From: Nocardia sp. NBC_01503
GTDB lineage: Bacteria; Actinomycetota; Actinomycetes; Mycobacteriales; Mycobacteriaceae
NCBI RefSeq assembly: GCF_036327755.1
Contig: NZ_CP109596.1
Coordinates: 5,952,001 to 6,016,000, forward strand
Direction: 5' to 3'
DNA length: 64,000 bases
Numbering within the stretch: position 1 is the first letter of the stretch; each line of letters opens with the position of its first letter. The translations under genes and the position numbers were made by a program. Below, piece by piece: positions 24,396 through 31,681 of this stretch. Below the pieces are notes generated by a model. The model searched no databases. It was given only the letters and a program-made list of their open reading frames with translations, and was not told where the DNA came from.

Positions 24396-24839
24396 TCAGT
24401 CCTGAATCTGTTCGGCCAGGGAGACGATGATGCCCTCGGGGCCGCGGACGTAGGCCATCCGCCACATGCCCTCGTATTCGCCGATGCCGCCCACCAGGCC
24501 GTAGCCCGCCGCGGCGGCGTGGTCGACCGCGGCGCGGAGGTTCTGGACCTCGAAGGCGACGTTGCGCAGGCCCAGTTCGTTGGCGGGGGCGGCGGGTGAG
24601 CCCGGGAGATGGTCGGGGCGTTTGAAACTGGAGAGTTCGAGGGTGGTTCCGCCACCGGGCACCCGGAGCATGACGATCTCGGTGGCGGCCCCCTTCATTC
24701 CGATGACCGTGTCGAGGAACTCGCCTTCCACGGCCATCTTCTGATCGGCCTCCAAGCCGAGGCTGACGAAGAACGCTGTCACGGTGTCGATATCGGCGAC
24801 GGTGATGCCCACATGGTCGAAGCGCTGTGCGAAACCCAT
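24396..24839 (-). CDS. VOC family protein (glyoxalase/dioxygenase fold)
   Basis: 147 aa. Opens FDHVGITVADIDTVTAFFVSLGL, the first betaalphabetabetabeta unit with a metal-ligand-type His, and has a second unit with LRNVAFEVQNLRAAVDHAAAAGY and GPEGIIVSLAEQ, where a Glu metal ligand is usual. Members include glyoxalase I, extradiol dioxygenases and epimerases, so the substrate cannot be assigned. Convergent with the SnoaL-like lipoprotein and divergent from the roadblock-like gene. Confidence 0.88.
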   Translation of the reverse strand: MGFAQRFDHVGITVADIDTVTAFFVSLGLEADQKMAVEGEFLDTVIGMKGAATEIVMLRVPGGGTTLELSSFKRPDHLPGSPAAPANELGLRNVAFEVQNLRAAVDHAAAAGYGLVGGIGEYEGMWRMAYVRGPEGIIVSLAEQIQD

Positions 24840-25034
24840 GTTTGGACCGTAACACCGATTCCGTCATGCCCCCCTGACATGGCTGTACTGGGCCGGAAGG
24901 GTTGGCTGCCTGGTTGCAGAAATAGCGAACTGCATACCTTGCGGAATCCTTCAGCAAACGCGCGTGATTCGACCCGGCCCGTGTGTAGCGTCTCGGCACG
25001 CCATAACCAATGGCGATGTGAGAGAGGAAAGACC

Positions 25035-25406
25035 ATGGCGGACATAGAGGTCACGCTCAAGGACATGATGATGCTCGATGGCGCGCTGGGCGCGGCGGTC
25101 GTCGACTACAACAGCGGTATGGCGCTCGGAATACTGGGCGGTTCACGGGATTTGGACGTCGAGGTCGCATCGGCGGGGAACACCGAATTGGTGCGGGCCA
25201 AGCTGCGCACCATGGAGCAGCTCGGTTTGGATGAAGAGATCGAAGACGTCCTGATCACGCTGGGCAGTCAGTACCATATTATTCGGCCGACGCGTGGTCG
25301 CCGGGCGCGAGGTCTGTTTCTCTATGTGGCGCTTGACCGCAAGCGTGGCAACCTCGCCCTGGCCCGGCATCGGCTGAAGGACATCGAGGAAGAGCTCGAA
25401 CTCTGA
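25035..25406 (+). CDS. roadblock/LC7-like protein
   Basis: 123 aa, with a clear ribosome binding site (GAGAGGAAAG). The sequence has the roadblock layout: LDGALGAAVVDYNSGMALGILGG, VEVASAGNTELVRAKLRTMEQLG, EDVLITLGSQYHIIRPT and a terminal strand plus helix (LFLYVALDRKRGNLALARHRLKDIEEEL). Roadblock proteins act as scaffolds or regulators, often with small GTPases in conservons, but no GTPase gene is nearby. An ArsR regulator follows 28 bp downstream, probably in the same transcript. Confidence 0.78.
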   Translation: MADIEVTLKDMMMLDGALGAAVVDYNSGMALGILGGSRDLDVEVASAGNTELVRAKLRTMEQLGLDEEIEDVLITLGSQYHIIRPTRGRRARGLFLYVALDRKRGNLALARHRLKDIEEELEL

Positions 25407-25434
25407 CCCACCTGTCGGAAAGGGTGGCCACGTA

Positions 25435-25755
25435 ATGCCATCGATGCAGCGGCCGCTCTATCAGATGAAAGCGGAGTTCTTCAAAACTCTGGGCCATCCC
25501 GTCCGTATTCGCGTCCTCGAATTGCTCAGTGCCCGTGCGCATGCGGTCTCGGAGTTGCTGGAGGAGATCGATGTGGAGGCGGCGAACCTGTCCCAGCAAC
25601 TCTCGATTCTGCGGCGTGCGGGATTGGTGCGAGCTCGCCGGACCGGATTGTCGGTCACCTACGAGCTCACCTCCCCGCACGTCGCGGAATTGCTGGCCGT
25701 GGCCCGCGCCATTCTCACCGGAGTGGTCGCGGGCCAGGTCGAAGCCCTCGGATAG
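25435..25755 (+). CDS. ArsR family winged-helix regulator
   Basis: 106 aa. Winged HTH: KAEFFKTLGHPVRIRVLELLSARAHAVSELLEEIDVEAANLSQQLSILRRAGLVRARRTGLSVTYELTSPHV. The canonical ELCVCDL metal-binding motif on helix 3 is absent and there is no cysteine, so it is unlikely to sense heavy metals through that site. It follows the roadblock-like gene and ends 1 bp before the stop of the convergent SDR. Confidence 0.9.
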   Translation: MPSMQRPLYQMKAEFFKTLGHPVRIRVLELLSARAHAVSELLEEIDVEAANLSQQLSILRRAGLVRARRTGLSVTYELTSPHVAELLAVARAILTGVVAGQVEALG

Positions 25756-25756
25756 A

Positions 25757-26704
25757 TCAGCTCGATTCGAATCCGGCCGCGTTTGTGCAGTACTGCCACA
25801 CATATTCGCGGTCGGTCTCGGAGGTGCGGGTGCGGGGCAGGTAGTGCTCGGGGCGGATGCGGCGGTCATGCCAGAAGTGGCCGGGCGGGACCTCGGTGGC
25901 GGCGAGCCAGAGGGCGGTGTCGGCGCCTTCGGCGGGGGTGCGCAGCAGTGGGCCGGTCAGGCGGCGGAACCGGGGGAGTGAGGTCGCCACGCCCGGTGTG
26001 TCGACCCAGCCGGGGTGCATGGAATGTACGGAAATGTGCTGTGCGGCATATCGTTCGGCCAATTTCGGGGTGAGGGCTACCTGGATGCGTTTGGTGCGGG
26101 CGTAGGCGGTCGCACCGTGGTAGTCGCCCGTGCGGTATTCGATGTCCTGGACCGGCAGGGGCTGGGAGTACATGCCGCCCGAGGACACCAGGATCACCCG
26201 GCCCGCGCCCGAGCGCTCCAGCGCGGGCGCCAGCAGTTCGGTGGCCAGTAGTGGGCCGAGAACGTGTGTGGCCAAACAGATTTCATGGCCCTGCGGGCTT
26301 TCGGCGCGAGTGCGCGGCAGCACGCCCGCGTTGTGTACCAGGATGTCCACCCGGTCGGTGTGGTCGAGCAATTCGTGTGCGAAGCGTCGCACATCGGTCA
26401 GGTCCGAGATATCGCAGCGCGCCACGCGCACGGTGGCGCCGGGGGTGTCGGCGGTGATGTCGGCGGCCGCGGCGGCCCCGCGCTCGGTATCGCGCACGAC
26501 CAGGGTCACCTCCGCGCCGAGTTCGGCCATCCCGGCCGCCATGGCCTTACCGATGCCGGAGTTGGCGCCGGTGATCAGCGCGGTGCGCCCGCGCAGCGCA
26601 TCCGGTGCGAGGGGTTCCCAGGACGTGCGACGCAGCAGCAGGCCGGGTTTGCCGTAGCCGAGCAGGACGGTGCGGTCGAGCAGGGTGTCGAGGCGATTGT
26701 GCAT
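25757..26704 (-). CDS. SDR family oxidoreductase (retinol dehydrogenase-like)
   Basis: 315 aa from ATG 26704. TGANSGIGKAMA cofactor motif, VHNAGVLP, and a catalytic SSGGMYS ... YARTKR (Tyr/Lys) region, followed by SMHPGWVDTPGV, the pattern of RDH/WWOX-like SDRs. About 45 residues precede the Rossmann fold (DRTVLLGYGKPGLLLRRTSW). It is transcribed divergently from the FAD oxidase operon, and the CarH/LitR-type operator lies between the starts, so it may share that control. Substrate unknown. Confidence 0.85.
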   Translation of the reverse strand: MHNRLDTLLDRTVLLGYGKPGLLLRRTSWEPLAPDALRGRTALITGANSGIGKAMAAGMAELGAEVTLVVRDTERGAAAAADITADTPGATVRVARCDISDLTDVRRFAHELLDHTDRVDILVHNAGVLPRTRAESPQGHEICLATHVLGPLLATELLAPALERSGAGRVILVSSGGMYSQPLPVQDIEYRTGDYHGATAYARTKRIQVALTPKLAERYAAQHISVHSMHPGWVDTPGVATSLPRFRRLTGPLLRTPAEGADTALWLAATEVPPGHFWHDRRIRPEHYLPRTRTSETDREYVWQYCTNAAGFESS

Positions 26705-26770
26705 GTCGCGGGCATCTCTCGGTGGCTGGTGTCGCTGGCGGTTCGACCGGCGGAATCCGGTCGCGTCAAC

Positions 26771-26795
26771 CGATGCATCGTTTTTGCATCGATTC
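26771..26795. promoter_or_regulatory. CarH/LitR-type operator A
   Basis: A perfect palindrome CGATGCATCG (26771-26780), five bases, then GCATCGAT. The unit TGCATCG recurs 11 bp apart (26774 and 26785), the spacing of CarH operators. Nearly the same 23 bp occur at 31564-31588. It lies between the divergent SDR (start 26704) and the FAD oxidase operon, whose last gene is a MerR-B12 regulator, the likely ligand. Confidence 0.75.
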
Positions 26796-26863
26796 AATGC
26801 TACCGTCGATCGCACGAGCCGGGCCACATCTCCGATCGGCTCGTTCGATCGCCGGAGGAAACG

Positions 26864-26908
26864 ATGAACACGACATCTCACAGGACCGATCAGCTGTGCG
26901 CGCGCTGA
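26864..26908 (+). CDS. possible 14-codon leader peptide ahead of the FAD oxidase
   Basis: ATG 26864 is preceded by an excellent GGAGGAAACG ribosome binding site, the best in the operon. It opens only a 14-residue frame (MNTTSHRTDQLCAR) that stops at 26908, after overlapping the apparent start of the FAD oxidase in another frame. It could be a leader peptide coupling translation, or the true start of the oxidase displaced by a frameshift. Confidence 0.4.
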   Translation: MNTTSHRTDQLCAR

Positions 26909-28224
26909 CCGGAGCCACCCGCCGAGTGGCGGTGATCGGCAGCGGCGTCTCGGGTCTCACCGCCGCGTGGGTATTGGCGCGCGACTCCGAAGTCGTGCTG
27001 TACGAGGCGGATTCCAGGCTCGGCGGGCACGCCCACACCCACGAACTGGCCGCGGGGCAGGACCTACGGCTGGGCGTGGATTCGGGATTCATCGTGCACA
27101 ACGACCGCACGTATCCGACCCTGTCGCGACTGTTCGGCGAATTGGGAATCCGCACACAGGAATCCGATATGTCGATGTCCGTGCGCTGCGACGGCTGCGG
27201 CCTGGAGTACGCCGGAGCGAAGGGACCGCGCGGATTGTTCCCGGCGCCGAGCACCCTGCGCCGGGGCGCGTACCTGCGCATGCTCGGCGAGATCACGCGT
27301 TTTCATCGCTTGGCGCGCGCCGAGCTCGGGGGCGACGGGGACGAACTGCGCACCCTGGGGGAGTTCCTGCGCGAAGCCGCGTTCTCCGCTTACTTCACCG
27401 CGCATTTCATGGTTCCGCTGGTCGCCGCGGTCTGGTCCTGCCCGCCGAATCTGGCGCTGGAGTACCCCGCGCGTTACCTGTTCACCTTCCTCGAACATCA
27501 CGGCATGCTGACCGTCTTCGGCTCACCGACCTGGCGAACCGTCTCGGGTGGTTCGGCCAACTATGTGCGGGCCGTGGCCGCGGGCGTGCACGAGGTCCGC
27601 GCGGGCGTGCCGGTGCGGTCGGTACACCGGGCCTCGCATACGGTCGCGGTGCGCGATGACGCCGACCAGGTCGAGTTCTTCGATGCCGCGATCATCGCCA
27701 CACATCCGGATCAGGCACTGCGACTGCTGGATACGCCGACCGCGACGGAGTCCGCGGTGCTCGGCGCATTGCCCTACTCGCCGAATCGGACGGTGCTGCA
27801 CACCGACGAATCGGTGCTGCCGCGCAGCACCGGCGCTCGCGCCTCCTGGAACTACCGACTGCCGCAATGCCACACCGCGCCCGACCGAGTACTGGTCAGC
27901 TACGACCTGTCCCGATTGCAGCGGCTGCCCGGCGGCGCGGACCGCCGCTTCCTGGTCACCCTCGGAGACGGCGACCGGGTCGCGCCCGAAGCCGTGCTGG
28001 CCACCATGGAGTACGAACACCCGCGGTACACCACCGAATCCGTGGCCGCTCGTCGTCGGCTGCCCGATCTGGGTGACCACACCGTCGCCTTCGCGGGTGC
28101 TTATCACGGGTGGGGATTCCATGAGGACGGCGCGGTATCGGGTCTGCGGGCGGCCGAACGTGTCGGCGGGCGATGGTCGGCCCGGCCGTCGGTGCCGGTG
28201 CGCTCCTCGGGGACCCGGTCATGA
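26896..28224 (+). CDS. FAD-dependent amine oxidase-like protein (Rv0449c-like)
   Basis: 442 aa from GTG 26896. Rossmann FAD motif RRVAVIGSGVSGLTAAWVLA with VVLYEADSRLGGHAHTH, the flavin amine oxidase/desaturase signature. A C-terminal FAD motif follows (VAFAGAYHGWGFHEDGAVSGLRAAERV). This gene, DUF1365 and the cyclopropane synthase form a conserved trio seen in M. tuberculosis (Rv0449c-Rv0447c) and in light or singlet-oxygen regulons of other bacteria. Role: lipid modification, exact reaction unknown. The GTG start has only AGGA ten bases upstream and lies inside the leader frame described separately. The stop overlaps the next start by 4 bp. Confidence 0.88.
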   Translation: MRALTGATRRVAVIGSGVSGLTAAWVLARDSEVVLYEADSRLGGHAHTHELAAGQDLRLGVDSGFIVHNDRTYPTLSRLFGELGIRTQESDMSMSVRCDGCGLEYAGAKGPRGLFPAPSTLRRGAYLRMLGEITRFHRLARAELGGDGDELRTLGEFLREAAFSAYFTAHFMVPLVAAVWSCPPNLALEYPARYLFTFLEHHGMLTVFGSPTWRTVSGGSANYVRAVAAGVHEVRAGVPVRSVHRASHTVAVRDDADQVEFFDAAIIATHPDQALRLLDTPTATESAVLGALPYSPNRTVLHTDESVLPRSTGARASWNYRLPQCHTAPDRVLVSYDLSRLQRLPGGADRRFLVTLGDGDRVAPEAVLATMEYEHPRYTTESVAARRRLPDLGDHTVAFAGAYHGWGFHEDGAVSGLRAAERVGGRWSARPSVPVRSSGTRS

Positions 28225-28946
28225 CCCGAGCTCGGTTGGCGCGCACCGTCATCGGGCATACCCGGCGTGAACCGGTGCGACACGCATTCACCTACCGCAG
28301 CTACAGCTGGCTGGTCGACCTCGACGAACTGCCAGTACTGCCCCGGCCGCTGCGTCCGTTCGCGGGCTTCGAGGCTCGGGACCATCTCGGCGATCCGGCC
28401 GCCACGGTGCGACAGAATATCGAGGCATACCTCGCCGAGGCTGGAATCGATCTGAGCGGCGGGCAGATTCTCATGCTCACCAATGCCCGGGTTCTGGGTT
28501 ATGTGTTCAACCCATTGACCGTCTTCTGGTGTCACGACCCGACCGGCCGACTGCGCTGTGTGATCGCGGAGGTGCACAACACCTATGGCGGAAGGCATCG
28601 ATACCTGATTCCCCCGGAGTCGTGCGCGGAGGTGGCCAAGGAGTTCTACGTATCACCGTTCAACCCCGTATCCGGCCGCTACCTCCTGCGCCTTCCCGTC
28701 CCGGACGACCGGTTGCGACTGGCGATATCGCTCGAGAATCCCGACGGCAGAACGATATTCGACGCGACCGTCACCGGGCGCGTGGTTCCCGCGCACACCC
28801 GAACCCTGCTGCGCATCCTGTGTGCGCATCCCCTCGAAACCTGGCGGATCACCGCCCGCATCCGCCGGCAGGGCCTGCTGCTGTGGCTGCGCGGTCTGCC
28901 GATCGTTCCTCGAACCACGCCCTCGCCTCAGGAGGCTCTGCGATGA
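28221..28946 (+). CDS. DUF1365 protein (Rv0448c-like)
   Basis: 241 aa. DUF1365 signature: an N-terminal RREPVRHAFTYRSYSWLVDLDELP, then DHLGDPAATVRQNIEAYL, LTNARVLGYVFNPLTVFWCHD, AEVHNTYGGRHRYL and KEFYVSPFNPVSGRYLLRL. It is always found with the FAD oxidase and cyclopropane synthase and is thought to act with them in fatty-acid modification, without a defined reaction. ATG 28221 overlaps the previous stop (ATGA), and the next gene overlaps in the same way. Confidence 0.93.
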   Translation: MTRARLARTVIGHTRREPVRHAFTYRSYSWLVDLDELPVLPRPLRPFAGFEARDHLGDPAATVRQNIEAYLAEAGIDLSGGQILMLTNARVLGYVFNPLTVFWCHDPTGRLRCVIAEVHNTYGGRHRYLIPPESCAEVAKEFYVSPFNPVSGRYLLRLPVPDDRLRLAISLENPDGRTIFDATVTGRVVPAHTRTLLRILCAHPLETWRITARIRRQGLLLWLRGLPIVPRTTPSPQEALR

Positions 28947-30256
28947 CCACCACCGTGTACCCGGAGACGCCGGCCGCGCCGATGCCCGAGCAGTGGGCCG
29001 GGCTGCGGCGGGCGCCACGTGGAATCCGGCCCGCGTTGGGCAGCCCGATCGTATCGCGCCTGTTCCGAAACGCGGTGTCCCGCTTGCCTGTTCGAGTGGA
29101 TCTGCCCCACGGTCGGGCACTGGGCGCGGGGGCGAACGACCCGGCGGCCCCGGTCATGGTGCTGCATGATCCGCGAGCCTTCACCGCGCGTATCGCAGCG
29201 ACGGGCCTGATCGGCTTCGGTGAGGGGTACATGGCGGGTGACTGGTCCGCACCCGATCCCGCCGCGGTGCTGACCGTATTCGCCGGAGCCATCGATCGAT
29301 TGGTGCCCGCACCCCTGCAATCGTTGCGATCGGCGCTGCTGCCGAGTCAGCCGCGCGCGCATCGCGCCACGGCCTCGGGGGCCGAAACCAATGCCGCGCA
29401 CCATTACGACCTGTCGAACGAGCTGTTCGCGCTGTTCCTCGACGAGACGATGACCTACTCCTCGGCGCTGTTCGACCGGCTCGAACCCGCCCCGGCCTGG
29501 CGGGACCTCGCCGACGCCCAGCGCCGCAAAATCGATACGCTGCTCGACGACGCCGAGGTGGGCCCCGGCACCCGAATGCTCGAAATCGGCACCGGCTGGG
29601 GCGAATTGGCGATCCGTGCCGCCGAGCGCGGGGCAATCGTCCGATCGGTGACCCTCTCCGCGGAACAGCAGCGGCTGGCGCGGGAACGGGTGGCCGCCGC
29701 CGGGGTTGCGGAGCGGGTCTCGATCGAGCTGCTCGATTACCGCGCGGTGGACGGGGTCTACGACGCGGTGGTCTCGGTCGAGATGATGGAGGCCGTCGGA
29801 TTCGAATATCTGCCGGAATACCTGCGGACGCTGACCCGCGTGCTGGCACCCGGCGGGCGCGTCGCGGTGCAGGTGATCACCATGCCGCATGAGCGGATGC
29901 TCGCCGGGCGGCGCACGCACACCTGGATTCAGAAGTACATCTTTCCGGGCGGCTTCCTGCCATCGGAAACGCTACTGGCGCAGCAGCTCTCGGAACACTC
30001 CGGGCTGGTGGCGACACACCGGCGGGCGCTGGGCGCGCACTACGCGCACACCCTGCGCCTGTGGCGGGAACGGTTCGACGGAGCCACCACCGGCGTCGAA
30101 CAACTCGGCTTCGACGAGACGTTCCAGCGCATGTGGCGTCTCTACCTGGCCTACTCCGAGGCGGGATTCCGGTCCGGCTACCTCGATGTCGTGCAGTTGG
30201 TGCTCGAGCATCGCGAGGACACTGCGGCGGATCTCGGCGCGGCGGTCGCACGGTGA
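28943..30256 (+). CDS. cyclopropane-fatty-acyl-phospholipid synthase-type methyltransferase (UfaA1-like)
   Basis: 437 aa. SAM-dependent CFA/mycolic-acid-methyltransferase family: substrate-side N-terminal domain, HHYDLSNELFALFLDETMTYSSALF, the SAM motif MLEIGTGWGELAIRAAERG, LLDYRAVDGVYDAVVSVEMMEAVG, QVITMPHERM and WIQKYIFPGGFLPS. CFA synthases add a methylene to cis double bonds of membrane lipids; the M. tuberculosis homologue ufaA1 lies next to sigK. CAGGAGG precedes the ATG, which overlaps the DUF1365 stop by 4 bp. Confidence 0.93.
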   Translation: MTTTVYPETPAAPMPEQWAGLRRAPRGIRPALGSPIVSRLFRNAVSRLPVRVDLPHGRALGAGANDPAAPVMVLHDPRAFTARIAATGLIGFGEGYMAGDWSAPDPAAVLTVFAGAIDRLVPAPLQSLRSALLPSQPRAHRATASGAETNAAHHYDLSNELFALFLDETMTYSSALFDRLEPAPAWRDLADAQRRKIDTLLDDAEVGPGTRMLEIGTGWGELAIRAAERGAIVRSVTLSAEQQRLARERVAAAGVAERVSIELLDYRAVDGVYDAVVSVEMMEAVGFEYLPEYLRTLTRVLAPGGRVAVQVITMPHERMLAGRRTHTWIQKYIFPGGFLPSETLLAQQLSEHSGLVATHRRALGAHYAHTLRLWRERFDGATTGVEQLGFDETFQRMWRLYLAYSEAGFRSGYLDVVQLVLEHREDTAADLGAAVAR

Positions 30257-30648
30257 ACGCCACCATTCCCGCGCGGCTGGTCGGCGTCGCGACGGCGGTT
30301 TACGGTGCGGCGGTGGTCATCCGGCCCGAGGTGCTGCTGCGACCGACCGGGCTGGGCAGCGGCACCGAACCCGAGTTGCGGGCCACGGCTCGGCTGATCG
30401 CACTGCGTGATCTGGTCTCGGGTCTGGCCCTGGCGATCGCGGACGATCCCGCGGCCCGCCGGACCGCCGCGATCATCCGGGTGGCCTGCGACGCGGCGGA
30501 CACCTCGGTATTCGGCATCGCCCTGGACGGTCGTCGGGAACGCGTGAAAACCCTTGCGGTGACCGCGGGTTGGGGTGCGCTGTGCGCGCTGGCCGCGGGG
30601 TACGAGGTACGGGGCGGGGGCTGGCCGCGGCGTACGGCGACACCATGA
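30253..30648 (+). CDS. DUF4267 family small membrane protein
   Basis: 131 aa from GTG 30253, whose GTGA overlaps the previous stop. Four hydrophobic segments (for example ARLVGVATAVYGAAVVI and AVTAGWGALCALAAGYEV), with RLIALRDLVSGLALAIADD, match the DUF4267 family. Function is unknown. It takes the place that another membrane protein occupies between ufaA1 and sigK in M. tuberculosis. The stop overlaps the regulator start by 4 bp. Confidence 0.75.
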   Translation: MNATIPARLVGVATAVYGAAVVIRPEVLLRPTGLGSGTEPELRATARLIALRDLVSGLALAIADDPAARRTAAIIRVACDAADTSVFGIALDGRRERVKTLAVTAGWGALCALAAGYEVRGGGWPRRTATP

Positions 30649-31520
30649 CAGCGCCGCCGGGCACACCCGAACCGGGCGAGTCGACCGAGTACACCGTCGG
30701 AGCGGTCGCCCGGCTGCTCGGTGTTCCGGTGGCCACGCTGCGCAGCTGGAATCAGCGGTACGGCATCGGCCCGCGGCATCATCTGCCGGGCAGACACCGC
30801 TACTACAGCGTCGCCGACCTGTCCGTCGCACGCCGGATGACCGAGCTGATCCGAGCCGGTGCGACCCCGGCCAGCGCGGCCCAGGCGGCGCTGATCGTGC
30901 TCGAACCCGCACCGGCGCCGGGTGAGTTCGGACCACTGCTCGCGGCCGCCGAGCGCATGGACGTCGCCGCGCTGGTGCGTCTCATCTCCGGGCATCTGGC
31001 TCATCACGGGGTCTGTGATACCTGGAATCGCTTGTGCCGCCCGACTTTCGAGGCGATCGTCGATCGTCAGGACGCGGGTGGCGGATATATCGATGTCGAG
31101 CATCTGCTGTCCTGGGCGGTGCTGACCGGTCTCTACCGGGGTGTTCCGGCGCTGGTGGGTCCCGGCCGCGAACCCCGCGTACTCCTGGCCTGCACCGCGG
31201 GTGAACGGCATACGCTGCCGCTGGAGGTATTGCGGGCCGCGCTGGCCGAACGTCGTTGTGCCGCTTTGCCACTCGGTGCGGACCTGCCCGCCGAGGCATT
31301 GTCCGACGCGCTGGACCGGCAGACCACGGCGAACGTCGTTGTGCTGTGGTCGCAGACCGCCGCGACCGCGACCGCGGAGTCGGTCCGGGTCGCGGAGTCG
31401 CACGGCGTGGCGGTACTGCGGGCGGGCCCTGGCTGGACGGCGGCCGAATACGCCGGTGGCGGAAGGTATCTCGGCTCACTGGAGAAGGCGCTCGCCGTGA
31501 TTCTGGATGTGATTCGTTAG
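30645..31520 (+). CDS. MerR-family, B12-binding regulator (CarH/LitR-like)
   Basis: 291 aa. MerR HTH at about 12-80 (YTVGAVARLLGVPVATLRSWNQRYGI...HRYYSVADLSVARRMTELI). A helical bundle (about 98-170) and a Rossmann-like cobalamin domain follow, with the ligand-type motif ERHTLP (E-x-H, where the usual G is P), then LPLGADLPAEAL. CarH/LitR proteins bind adenosylcobalamin as dark repressors and release DNA on illumination. It is the last gene of the operon (4-bp overlap), so it probably autoregulates through operator A and controls the SDR-DUF2867 gene through operator B. The altered G residue makes cobalamin binding worth testing. Confidence 0.87.
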   Translation: MTAPPGTPEPGESTEYTVGAVARLLGVPVATLRSWNQRYGIGPRHHLPGRHRYYSVADLSVARRMTELIRAGATPASAAQAALIVLEPAPAPGEFGPLLAAAERMDVAALVRLISGHLAHHGVCDTWNRLCRPTFEAIVDRQDAGGGYIDVEHLLSWAVLTGLYRGVPALVGPGREPRVLLACTAGERHTLPLEVLRAALAERRCAALPLGADLPAEALSDALDRQTTANVVVLWSQTAATATAESVRVAESHGVAVLRAGPGWTAAEYAGGGRYLGSLEKALAVILDVIR

Positions 31521-31563
31521 GCCGCGGCGAGCTGCGTCGTGGTGGCGGCAGGTAAGCGGCACT

Positions 31564-31588
31564 CGATGCATCGATTTCGCATCGATCG
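31564..31588. promoter_or_regulatory. CarH/LitR-type operator B
   Basis: CGATGCATCG at 31564-31573, five bases, then GCATCGAT. It matches operator A at all but two positions over 23 bp. The 11-bp repeat is again present (TGCATCG at 31567, CGCATCG at 31578). It is 94 bp upstream of the SDR-DUF2867 start and just downstream of the MerR-B12 gene. Confidence 0.75.
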
Positions 31589-31681
31589 GCGTAGGCTTGT
31601 GGAGTAGCATCCCGCACTCCGGCCGTACGGCGACGATGACAACAGCGTCTCGGCTCGACCTCGAGGGAAGGTGCCAACACT

